A stretch of DNA of 17,985 nucleotides, taken from assembly GCF_032075065.1 (NCBI RefSeq), contig NZ_DAMAZC010000078.1, positions 1 through 17,985 of the forward strand. The letters are read 5' to 3'. The notes under the pieces were generated by a model, which saw nothing but the letters and a program-made list of their open reading frames with translations, was not told the DNA's origin and made no database searches. This document shows, piece after piece, positions 5,903-11,817 of this stretch (the stretch's first letter is position 1; the number at the start of each line of letters is the position of its first letter). This DNA is from Atlantibacter sp032075065 (GTDB lineage: Bacteria; Pseudomonadota; Gammaproteobacteria; Enterobacterales; Enterobacteriaceae). A program made the position numbers and the translations under genes.

Positions 5903-7441
5903 ATGCGCTTTTCTGCATTGTTTGAACGCCAGCGCGTGCGCTTGCTGCTGGCGCTATTAACGGGAGCCAGCGGAACGCTGGCTTTTTCTCCTTATGACTT
6001 CTGGCCCGCCGCGCTGATCTCGCTGATCGGCTTGCAGGGGCTGACGCTCAACCGCCGCCCGCTGCAAAGCGCCTGGATTGGTTTTTTCTGGGGGCTGGGT
6101 CTGTTTGGCACCGGTATTAACTGGGTTTACGTGAGTATCGCCCAGTTCGGCGGGATGCCTGGCCCGATCAACGTCTTTCTGGTGGTGCTGCTCGCCGCGT
6201 ATCTATCGCTATACACCGGCCTGTTCGCCGGCGTGCTCGGTAAACTGTGGCCGAAAACAAACGCCTGGCGCGTGGCGGTTGCCGCGCCGGTCGTCTGGCA
6301 GGTGACTGAATTTTTGCGTGGCTGGGTGCTGACCGGCTTCCCGTGGCTGCAGTTCGGCTACAGTCAGGTCGATGGTCCGCTTAAAGGCCTGGCACCGGTG
6401 ACCGGCGTGGAAGGTATTAACTTCCTGCTGATGATGGTTAGCGGTTTGATGGTACTGGCGCTGGCGCGTCGGCATATTACGCCCGCCATCGTCGCCGTGG
6501 CGCTTTTTGCGCTGCCCTTCCCGCTGCGCTATATCCAGTGGTATCAACTGCTGCCGGAGCGCCAGCTTAATGTCTCGCTGGTGCAGGGGAATATTCCCCA
6601 GTCGCTGAAGTGGGATGAAAGCGAGCTGCTGAATACGCTACGCATTTATCTCAACGCGTCTGAGCCGAAAATGGGCCAGTCGCAGCTGATTATCTGGCCG
6701 GAGTCGGCGATCCCCGATCTGGAAATTAACCAGCAGCGCTTTTTGACCGAGCTGGACGGCATGCTGCGTGAACACAATACCAGCCTGATTACCGGCCTTG
6801 TGGACGCGCGTCTCAACAAGCAGAATCGCTACGACACTTACAACACCATTATCACCCTGGGCGCGGATAACCCGTACAGTTACAACTCCCCGAACCGCTA
6901 CAACAAGAACCATCTGGTGCCGTTCGGTGAATTTGTGCCGCTGGAATCGATTTTGCGTCCGCTGGCGCCGTTCTTCGATTTGCCGATGTCATCGTTCAGC
7001 CGCGGCCCGTATCAGCAACCGCAGCTGCTGGCCCACGGTTTTAAAATGACGGCGGCGATTTGCTATGAAATCATCCTTGGCGAACAGGTGCGCGATAACT
7101 TCCGGCCGGACACCGATTTCCTGCTGACCATTTCCAACGACGCCTGGTTTGGCCGCTCTATCGGTCCCTGGCAGCACTTCCAGATGGCGCGAATGCGCGC
7201 GCTGGAGCTGGCGCGCCCGTTGCTGCGTAGCACCAATAACGGCGTGACCGCCGTGATTAGCCCAACCGGCGACGTGCAGAAGATGATCCCACAGTTCACC
7301 CGGGAAGTATTAACCGCCGAGGTGACGCCAACCCGCGGTATCACCCCTTATGCGCGCTTCGGCCACTGGCCGCTGTGGCTGCTCACCGGCGTGATGAGCT
7401 TTATGGCGCTGATCGTCGCGTTGCGCCGCAAAAACCTCTAA
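5903..7441 (+). CDS. lnt: Apolipoprotein N-acyltransferase Lnt
   Basis: Lnt is the inner-membrane enzyme that transfers an acyl chain from phospholipid to the N-terminal cysteine of apolipoproteins, the last step of lipoprotein maturation. Several hydrophobic segments fill residues ~10-225, followed by a periplasmic nitrilase-like domain and a final membrane segment near 485-505. The catalytic triad is visible: Glu in IIWPESAIPDLE (E. coli E267), Lys in RYNKNHLVPFGE (K335) and Cys in AAICYEII (C387). I start at the ATG at 5903, 4 nt after the ybeX stop, which gives 512 aa like E. coli. A TTG at 5888 in the same frame would overlap ybeX. lptE, a lipoprotein gene downstream, encodes a likely Lnt substrate. 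Confidence 0.96.
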   Translation: MRFSALFERQRVRLLLALLTGASGTLAFSPYDFWPAALISLIGLQGLTLNRRPLQSAWIGFFWGLGLFGTGINWVYVSIAQFGGMPGPINVFLVVLLAAYLSLYTGLFAGVLGKLWPKTNAWRVAVAAPVVWQVTEFLRGWVLTGFPWLQFGYSQVDGPLKGLAPVTGVEGINFLLMMVSGLMVLALARRHITPAIVAVALFALPFPLRYIQWYQLLPERQLNVSLVQGNIPQSLKWDESELLNTLRIYLNASEPKMGQSQLIIWPESAIPDLEINQQRFLTELDGMLREHNTSLITGLVDARLNKQNRYDTYNTIITLGADNPYSYNSPNRYNKNHLVPFGEFVPLESILRPLAPFFDLPMSSFSRGPYQQPQLLAHGFKMTAAICYEIILGEQVRDNFRPDTDFLLTISNDAWFGRSIGPWQHFQMARMRALELARPLLRSTNNGVTAVISPTGDVQKMIPQFTREVLTAEVTPTRGITPYARFGHWPLWLLTGVMSFMALIVALRRKNL

Positions 7442-7458
7442 ACCGCTCCCCATTTCTT

Positions 7459-7482
7459 AAGGCCAGCTTTGCTGGCCTTTTT
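7459..7482 (+). terminator. Intrinsic terminator of the ybeZYX-lnt operon
   Basis: AAGGCCAGC (7459-7467), a TTT loop and GCTGGCCTT (7471-7479) are followed by a run of T to 7482. It lies 17 nt after the lnt stop codon. It closes the operon before the gltI regulatory region. Confidence 0.93.
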
Positions 7483-7488
7483 GATTTC

Positions 7489-7504
7489 TGGCACGGTGAT
7501 TGCT
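7489..7504 (+). promoter_or_regulatory. Sigma-54 (RpoN) promoter for gltIJKL
   Basis: TGGCACG (7489-7495), four nt and TTGCT (7500-7504) match the sigma-54 consensus TGGCACG-N4-TTGCW at every defined position, with the invariant GG and GC exactly 10 nt apart. Transcription would start near 7515, giving a leader of about 280 nt. I recall gltIJKL being grouped with nitrogen-limitation (NtrC/RpoN) genes in E. coli, which fits a glutamate/aspartate uptake system. That recollection is not verifiable here. Confidence 0.75.
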
Positions 7505-7584
7505 TAATGTAATCAGGTACTTTGCGAATTTCCCTTTCGGACAAAGCTGGTGAAACCGGGTTGCACCATGACGGATCGAACGAA

Positions 7585-7599
7585 GCACCATATCGGTGC
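7585..7599. promoter_or_regulatory. Likely NtrC (GlnG) binding site, perfect dyad
   Basis: GCACC-ATATC-GGTGC is a perfect inverted repeat with the same arm sequence and 5-nt spacing as strong NtrC enhancer sites such as those at glnA. It lies about 70-85 nt downstream of the predicted sigma-54 start. NtrC enhancers can work from downstream, but that placement is uncommon. Confidence 0.6.
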
Positions 7600-7612
7600 A
7601 ACGCGCGAGATT

Positions 7613-7629
7613 TGCCTTTAAATGGTGCG
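7613..7629. promoter_or_regulatory. Second NtrC-like site
   Basis: TGCCTTTAAATGGTGCG matches 13 of 17 positions of the glnA-type site TGCACTAAAATGGTGCA, with a perfect right half TGGTGC. It lies 28-29 bp (centre to centre) from the perfect dyad at 7585-7599. A further half-site, TGCACC, occurs at 7562-7567. Paired sites are typical of cooperative NtrC binding. Confidence 0.45.
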
Positions 7630-7722
7630 GCGCACTTCGCAAAAATAAACAAATAAATAGCAAAACCTTTACATTCAGCCAGGCTAAATGTTAACAAGCA
7701 GACACAATGTTGCGCAGTAGTG

Positions 7723-7750
7723 CAACAATAAAAACAACACAAACACTCAC
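7723..7750 (+). promoter_or_regulatory. C/A-rich element, probable GcvB small-RNA target in the gltI leader
   Basis: These 28 nt contain almost only A and C (for example AACAACACAAACACTCAC at 7733-7750) and end 45 nt before the gltI ATG. In Salmonella, the small RNA GcvB uses its G/U-rich R1 region to pair with a C/A-rich element upstream of the gltI ribosome-binding site, repressing translation. Composition and position here fit that element. GcvB itself is not in the window. Confidence 0.65.
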
Positions 7751-7795
7751 ATGGGTTATCACTGGCGCCGATGGCGCTACGATAAGGAGTTGGAT

Positions 7796-8716
7796 ATGCA
7801 ATTACGTAAACTGGCCGCAGCAATGTTAGTCATGGGGTTGGGCGCAGGGTTAGCCCACGCCGAAGAGGCAAAAACCGCTGACGCTGCCGCACAGCAAGGT
7901 ACGCTGGCGAAAGTCGCGAAGAATGGCGTTATCGTCGTGGGCCATCGCGAATCTTCCGTACCGTTTTCTTATTACGATAATCAGCAAAAAGTGGTCGGCT
8001 ATTCTCAGGATTATTCCAACGCTATCGTTGAAGCAGTGAAGAAGAAACTGAACAAGCCGGATCTGCAGGTTAAACTGATTCCAATTACTTCCCAGAACCG
8101 TATCCCGCTGCTGCAAAACGGCACCTTTGACTTCGAATGCGGCTCCACCACTAACAACCTGGAACGCCAGAAACAAGCGGCTTTCTCCGACACCATCTTT
8201 GTGGTGGGCACCCGTCTGCTGGCCAAGAAAGGCGGCGATATTAAAGACTTCCCGGATCTGAAAGGCAAAGCGGTTGTTGTCACTTCCGGCACCACCTCTG
8301 AAGTTCTGCTGCACAAGCTGAACGACGAGCAGAAAATGGATATGCGCATCATCAGCGCCAAAGACCACGGTGACTCGTTCCGTACCCTGGAAAGCGGCCG
8401 CGCGGTAGCGTTTATGATGGATGACGCCCTGCTGGCTGGCGAACGCGCGAAAGCGAAGAAACCGGATCAGTGGGAAATTGTCGGTAAAGCGCAGTCCGAA
8501 GAAGCCTACGGCTGTATGCTGCGTAAGGACGATCCGGAGTTCAAGAAGCTGATGGATGACACCATCGCCCAGGCGCAGACCTCCGGCGAAGCGGAAAAAT
8601 GGTTCGACAAGTGGTTTAAGAACCCGATCCCACCGAAAAACCTGAACCTGAACTTTGAACTCTCCGATGAGATGAAAGCGCTGTTCAAAGAACCTAACGA
8701 TAAAGCACTGAACTAA
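7796..8716 (+). CDS. gltI: Glutamate/aspartate ABC transporter, periplasmic binding protein GltI
   Basis: GltI captures L-glutamate and L-aspartate in the periplasm and delivers them to GltJK. A Sec signal peptide is clear: RK, hydrophobic core AAAMLVMGLGAGL, and an AHA-EE cleavage site after residue 22. The mature part is an SBP_bac_3 (family 3) fold starting at GTLAKVAKNGVIVVGHRESSVPFSY. Cysteines in FECGSTTN and YGCMLRK probably form the family disulfide. The start at 7796 (MQLRK, 306 aa) has AAGGAG six nt upstream. An ATG at 7751 in the same frame lies before that Shine-Dalgarno and would place a non-signal extension ahead of the signal peptide. It is first in gltI-sroC-gltJKL and likely under nitrogen control (7489-7504) and GcvB control (7723-7750). 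Confidence 0.97.
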   Translation: MQLRKLAAAMLVMGLGAGLAHAEEAKTADAAAQQGTLAKVAKNGVIVVGHRESSVPFSYYDNQQKVVGYSQDYSNAIVEAVKKKLNKPDLQVKLIPITSQNRIPLLQNGTFDFECGSTTNNLERQKQAAFSDTIFVVGTRLLAKKGGDIKDFPDLKGKAVVVTSGTTSEVLLHKLNDEQKMDMRIISAKDHGDSFRTLESGRAVAFMMDDALLAGERAKAKKPDQWEIVGKAQSEEAYGCMLRKDDPEFKKLMDDTIAQAQTSGEAEKWFDKWFKNPIPPKNLNLNFELSDEMKALFKEPNDKALN

Positions 8717-8740
8717 TTACAACCATTAAGGGGCGGGACA

Positions 8741-8903
8741 TCCTGCCCTCTCGATTGTTTCGACAGCCCGGACAGACTCTGCGTCGGATGGCCGTTCCCC
8801 ATCCGGCGTGAACACTCCCCTCGTTTCCAGCGAGTTAAAAAAGGAAACAGCGGAGAAGGCTTCGTAGCAATCTTCGAGGGTAGCCAGGCTACCCTTATTT
8901 TTT
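8741..8903 (+). ncRNA. sroC: Small RNA SroC (GcvB sponge) in the gltI-gltJ gap
   Basis: The 199-nt gltI-gltJ gap is the conserved location of SroC. In Salmonella this ~160-nt RNA is cut from the gltIJKL transcript by RNase E. It base-pairs with GcvB and triggers its decay, relieving GcvB repression, including that of its own operon. Visible structure includes GGATGG/CCATCC (stem 8785-8791 with 8799-8805), GTTTCC/GGAAAC (8823-8828 with 8843-8848) and the terminator hairpin with a T8 tail that forms its 3' end. A further hairpin (8731-8748) sits between the gltI stop and the likely cut. The 5' end is estimated from known length, not seen. Confidence 0.8.
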
Positions 8904-8905
8904 TT
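8877..8905 (+). terminator. SroC intrinsic terminator / gltI-gltJ attenuator
   Basis: AGGGTAGC (8877-8884), loop CAG and GCTACCCT (8888-8895) are followed by TA and eight T (8898-8905). It ends directly against the gltJ Shine-Dalgarno GGAG (8906-8909). It would lower expression of the membrane and ATPase genes relative to gltI, with read-through supplying gltJKL, and it forms the Hfq-type 3' end of SroC. Confidence 0.92.
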
Positions 8906-8915
8906 GGAGTAACGT

Positions 8916-9656
8916 ATGTCTATAGACTGGAACTGGGGTATTTTTTTACAGCCCGCCCCGTTCGGCAACACCACCTATCTGGGCTGGCTATGGAGTGGTT
9001 TTCAGGTTACCGTCGCGCTGTCGATCACGGCCTGGATTATTGCCTTCCTCGTCGGCTCTCTGTTTGGCATCCTGCGTACCGTCCCAAACCGTTTCCTCTC
9101 CGGGCTCGGGACTTGCTACGTCGAACTTTTCCGTAACGTTCCGCTGATCGTTCAGTTCTTTACCTGGTATCTGGTGGTACCAGAACTGTTGCCTGAAGAT
9201 CTGGGGATGTGGTTTAAAGCTGAGCTCGATCCCAATGTGCAGTTTTTCCTGTCGTCGATGATCTGCCTCGGCCTGTTCACCGCCGCACGCGTGTGCGAGC
9301 AGGTGCGCGCCGCGATCCAGTCACTGCCGCGCGGCCAGAAAAACGCCGCCCTGGCGATGGGCCTGACGCTGCCGCAGGCCTACCGCTATGTGCTGCTGCC
9401 CAATGCCTATCGCGTTATCGTCCCGCCGATGACGTCAGAAATGATGAACCTGGTGAAAAACTCCGCCATCGCCTCGACCATCGGGCTGGTGGATATGGCG
9501 GCGCAGGCCGGCAAATTGCTGGATTACTCGGCGCACGCCTGGGAATCCTTCACAGCGATTACGTTAGCATATGTGTTGATCAACACCCTGATTATGCTGG
9601 TGATGAATGTGGTAGAGCGCAAAATCCGCCTGCCCGGTAATCTGGGGAGCAAATAA
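8916..9656 (+). CDS. gltJ: Glutamate/aspartate ABC transporter permease GltJ
   Basis: GltJ is one of two inner-membrane permease subunits of the GltIJKL importer, of the HisM/GlnP polar-amino-acid family. The 246-aa length equals E. coli GltJ. About five hydrophobic segments are evident, beginning with the one near residues 25-55 (GFQVTVALSITAWIIAFLVGS). The cytoplasmic EAA loop that docks on the ATPase is visible as EQVRAAIQSLPRGQKNAALAMG. Translation starts at an ATG 6 nt after GGAG, which itself directly follows the SroC terminator tail. The stop codon overlaps gltK by one base (TAATG). Confidence 0.97.
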   Translation: MSIDWNWGIFLQPAPFGNTTYLGWLWSGFQVTVALSITAWIIAFLVGSLFGILRTVPNRFLSGLGTCYVELFRNVPLIVQFFTWYLVVPELLPEDLGMWFKAELDPNVQFFLSSMICLGLFTAARVCEQVRAAIQSLPRGQKNAALAMGLTLPQAYRYVLLPNAYRVIVPPMTSEMMNLVKNSAIASTIGLVDMAAQAGKLLDYSAHAWESFTAITLAYVLINTLIMLVMNVVERKIRLPGNLGSK

Positions 9657-10330
9657 TGTACGAATTTGACTGGAGCTCGATTGTTCCCTCCTTCCCGTAT
9701 CTGCTCGATGGCCTGGTCATCACGCTGAAAATCACCATTACGGCGGTGATTATCGGCATTATCTGGGGCACCCTGCTGGCGGTCATGCGCCTGTCGAGCT
9801 TTAAACCCATCGCCTGGTTCGCCACTACCTACGTGAACGTGTTCCGCTCGATTCCGCTGGTGATGGTGCTGCTGTGGTTTTACCTGATTGTGCCGGGTTT
9901 CCTGCAAAACGTGCTGGGCTTATCCCCGAAAACCGATATCCGTTTGATTTCCGCCATGGTGGCGTTTTCGATGTTTGAAGCCGCTTACTATTCGGAAATC
10001 ATCCGCGCCGGTATTCAGAGCATCTCCCGTGGGCAATCCAACGCCGCGCTGGCGCTGGGCATGACCCATTGGCAATCCATGAAGCTGATTATTCTGCCGC
10101 AGGCGTTCCGCGCTATGGTGCCGCTGTTATTGACCCAGGGCATCGTGCTGTTCCAGGACACCTCGCTGGTTTACGTATTAAGCCTTGCAGACTTCTTCCG
10201 TACCGCCTCCACTATCGGCGAGCGCGACGGGACTCAGGTCGAAATGATCCTGTTTGCAGGTGGCGTATATTTCATCATTAGTTTAAGTGCGTCGCTGCTG
10301 GTCAGTTGGCTGAAGAAAAGGACGGTATAA
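9656..10330 (+). CDS. gltK: Glutamate/aspartate ABC transporter permease GltK
   Basis: GltK is the second permease subunit and pairs with GltJ to form the translocation path. It has 224 aa, as in E. coli. The EAA loop reads EIIRAGIQSISRGQSNAALALG, close to that of GltJ, and hydrophobic segments span most of the chain, ending with FIISLSASLLVSWLKKRTV. It is coupled to its neighbours at both ends by one-base stop/start overlaps (TAATG at 9654 and 10328). Confidence 0.97.
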   Translation: MYEFDWSSIVPSFPYLLDGLVITLKITITAVIIGIIWGTLLAVMRLSSFKPIAWFATTYVNVFRSIPLVMVLLWFYLIVPGFLQNVLGLSPKTDIRLISAMVAFSMFEAAYYSEIIRAGIQSISRGQSNAALALGMTHWQSMKLIILPQAFRAMVPLLLTQGIVLFQDTSLVYVLSLADFFRTASTIGERDGTQVEMILFAGGVYFIISLSASLLVSWLKKRTV

Positions 10331-11055
10331 TGATTTCCCTGAAAAATGTTTCTAAATGGTATGGTCAATTTCAGGTATTGACCGACTGTTCAACCGAAGT
10401 GACCAAAGGCGAAGTGGTGGTGGTATGCGGGCCGTCCGGCTCCGGGAAATCCACGCTGATTAAAACGGTGAACGGCCTTGAGCCGGTTCAGAAAGGCGAA
10501 ATCATCGTTAACGGCACCAAAGTCAATGACAAGAAAACCAACCTTGCGGAGCTGCGCTCCCACGTAGGCATGGTGTTTCAGCACTTTGAACTGTTCCCGC
10601 ACCTATCGATCATCGAAAACCTGACCCTGGCGCAGGTGAAAGTGCTCAGGCGCGATAAAGCAGCGGCCCGCCAGAAAGCGGTAAAACTGCTGGAGCGCGT
10701 CGGCTTATCGGCGCACGGCGAGAAATACCCGGCGCAGCTGTCTGGCGGCCAGCAGCAGCGTGTGGCGATTGCCCGCGCGCTGTGCATGGATCCGGTGGCG
10801 ATGCTGTTTGACGAACCGACCTCCGCGCTCGACCCGGAAATGATCAACGAAGTGCTGGACGTAATGGTGGAACTGGCCAACGAAGGCATGACCATGATGG
10901 TGGTGACCCACGAAATGGGCTTTGCCCGCAAAGTGGCTAACCGGGTGATCTTTATGGATGAAGGGAAAATCGTTGAGGATTCGGCGAAGGAAGAGTTTTT
11001 CGCCAACCCGAAATCGGAACGCGCCAAAGACTTCCTGGCGAAAATCCTGCACTGA
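10330..11055 (+). CDS. gltL: Glutamate/aspartate ABC transporter ATPase GltL
   Basis: GltL is the ATP-hydrolysing subunit that powers glutamate/aspartate uptake. All ABC motifs are present: Walker A GPSGSGKST (34-42), Q-loop in MVFQHFELFPH, signature LSGGQ (137-141), Walker B MLFDE (158-162), D-loop SALD and H-loop His194. The start at 10330 overlaps the gltK stop by one base and gives 241 aa (MISLKNVSKWYG), the E. coli length. A GTG 24 nt upstream in frame would add eight residues inside gltK and is not favoured. Confidence 0.97.
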   Translation: MISLKNVSKWYGQFQVLTDCSTEVTKGEVVVVCGPSGSGKSTLIKTVNGLEPVQKGEIIVNGTKVNDKKTNLAELRSHVGMVFQHFELFPHLSIIENLTLAQVKVLRRDKAAARQKAVKLLERVGLSAHGEKYPAQLSGGQQQRVAIARALCMDPVAMLFDEPTSALDPEMINEVLDVMVELANEGMTMMVVTHEMGFARKVANRVIFMDEGKIVEDSAKEEFFANPKSERAKDFLAKILH

Positions 11056-11068
11056 TCGTCCGCAAAAC

Positions 11069-11098
11069 CAAAAAGGAGCAGCCTGGCTGCTCCTTTTT
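11069..11098. terminator. Bidirectional terminator between gltL and ybeL
   Basis: GGAGCAGC (11075-11082), loop CTG and GCTGCTCC (11086-11093) are flanked by an A run (11070-11074) and a T run (11094-11098). It lies 14 nt after the gltL stop and 9 nt before the ybeL stop on the other strand, so it serves both convergent genes. Confidence 0.93.
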
Positions 11099-11106
11099 AA
11101 GGTTGA

Positions 11107-11589
11107 TTACGGCTCAAACGGCCTACGCTGGAACTGGTCGTGACCGCATTTCGGGCAAAGCGGCAGTGGTTCCGGGGTGTAAAACGCCAGATGGTGATGG
11201 CATTTTTCACACACCAGATTGCCAAGCCCCACCACTTCCCCGCTATGATAAACCCCGTGGTGGTTTAAATCCTGGAACACTTCGCGCCATTCCAGCTGGG
11301 TTTTATCGGTGATATCCGCCAGCTCCTGCCAGATACTCTCTTTGATAACCCGCATAAATACGCTGTCGGTAAACTCTTCCTGGCTTTCGCCGTAACTGCG
11401 GGCGAACTCCTCCAAATCGCGCCGTACCGCGCGCGTTACCTCTTCCACCTCTGTGCGGGTGAGCTCGCCGGTTTGCGCCATCTGCTGGCGCGCGCTGGCC
11501 ACCAGCGCATCAATATCCCGCTCACCGTTGCGTAAACGTTCGGTTAATGTCGCCACCAGTTCACGATAAAATTGAGCAACCTTGTTCAT
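11107..11589 (-). CDS. ybeL: DUF1451 zinc-ribbon-containing protein YbeL
   Basis: YbeL is a conserved enteric protein of unknown function (DUF1451, 160 aa like the E. coli protein). The N-terminal ~120 residues are charged and helical-looking, with probable coiled-coil segments (KVAQFYRELVATLTERLRNG, RAVRRDLEEFARSYGESQEE). The C-terminal 35 residues form a zinc ribbon with CEKC (127-130) and CPKC (145-148). There is no signal peptide or membrane segment, so it should be cytosolic. The ATG is preceded by AGGAG about 10 nt upstream. It is convergent with gltL and divergent from leuS. No specific role can be derived from its neighbours. Confidence 0.93.
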   Translation of the reverse strand: MNKVAQFYRELVATLTERLRNGERDIDALVASARQQMAQTGELTRTEVEEVTRAVRRDLEEFARSYGESQEEFTDSVFMRVIKESIWQELADITDKTQLEWREVFQDLNHHGVYHSGEVVGLGNLVCEKCHHHLAFYTPEPLPLCPKCGHDQFQRRPFEP

Positions 11590-11736
11590 TTCAGCACTTC
11601 TCCTGGTCGGGTAACGTCTTCTAATGATAGACGTTAATCCCGGCTGGCTATGTTAGCCGCCGCACATCGCGGGTAAAGGAATGCAAAGGTTGGGGACGAG
11701 AGGGAAACCAATCAAAGGCTGTTTTGCCGCAGTCGA

Positions 11737-11756
11737 ATCGGCTATGCTATGCCGAT
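11737..11756. promoter_or_regulatory. Inverted repeat around a -10-like hexamer upstream of leuS
   Basis: ATCGGC (11737-11742) and GCCGAT (11751-11756) are perfect reverse complements flanking TATGCTAT, whose TATGCT (11743-11748) matches 4/6 of a sigma-70 -10 box. No good -35 is visible at standard spacing. It may be the leuS promoter with an operator-like dyad, about 60-80 nt before the leuS ATG. Confidence 0.3.
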
Positions 11757-11817
11757 CTTAATCACACTCATACATGCTACCCACGTAGCGGCAATGAAAA
11801 CAGGACCACTGGCTGCC

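Larger units (their letters stand above)
7442..7795 (+). promoter_or_regulatory. Gene-free regulatory region upstream of gltI (overview)
   Basis: This 354-bp gap is the only stretch over 300 bp without a gene. From left to right it holds the lnt terminator, a sigma-54 core promoter match (7489-7504), NtrC-like sites (7562-7629), an A/T-rich tract (7640-7675), a small imperfect inverted repeat (7710-7725), a C/A-rich small-RNA target-like element (7723-7750) and the gltI Shine-Dalgarno AAGGAG (7784-7789). I see no convincing sigma-70 -35/-10 pair. CACAAT (7703-7708) is the best isolated -10-like hexamer. No credible small ORF is present. Confidence 0.7.

Noticed and set aside
7751..7795. Upstream in-frame ATG of gltI
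   Set aside because: It precedes the strong AAGGAG and would add 15 residues ahead of a clean signal peptide.
7401..7823. A 140-codon minus-strand frame covering the gltI regulatory region
   Set aside because: No good ribosome-binding site, low-complexity unrelated residues, and it crosses the lnt terminator and the gltI start. The regulatory elements explain the sequence better.
11749..11817. In-frame upstream ATG that would extend LeuS by 23 residues, or a leader peptide
   Set aside because: No Shine-Dalgarno, it overlaps the likely promoter dyad, and no run of Leu codons as expected for an attenuator. The 860-aa start matches E. coli.
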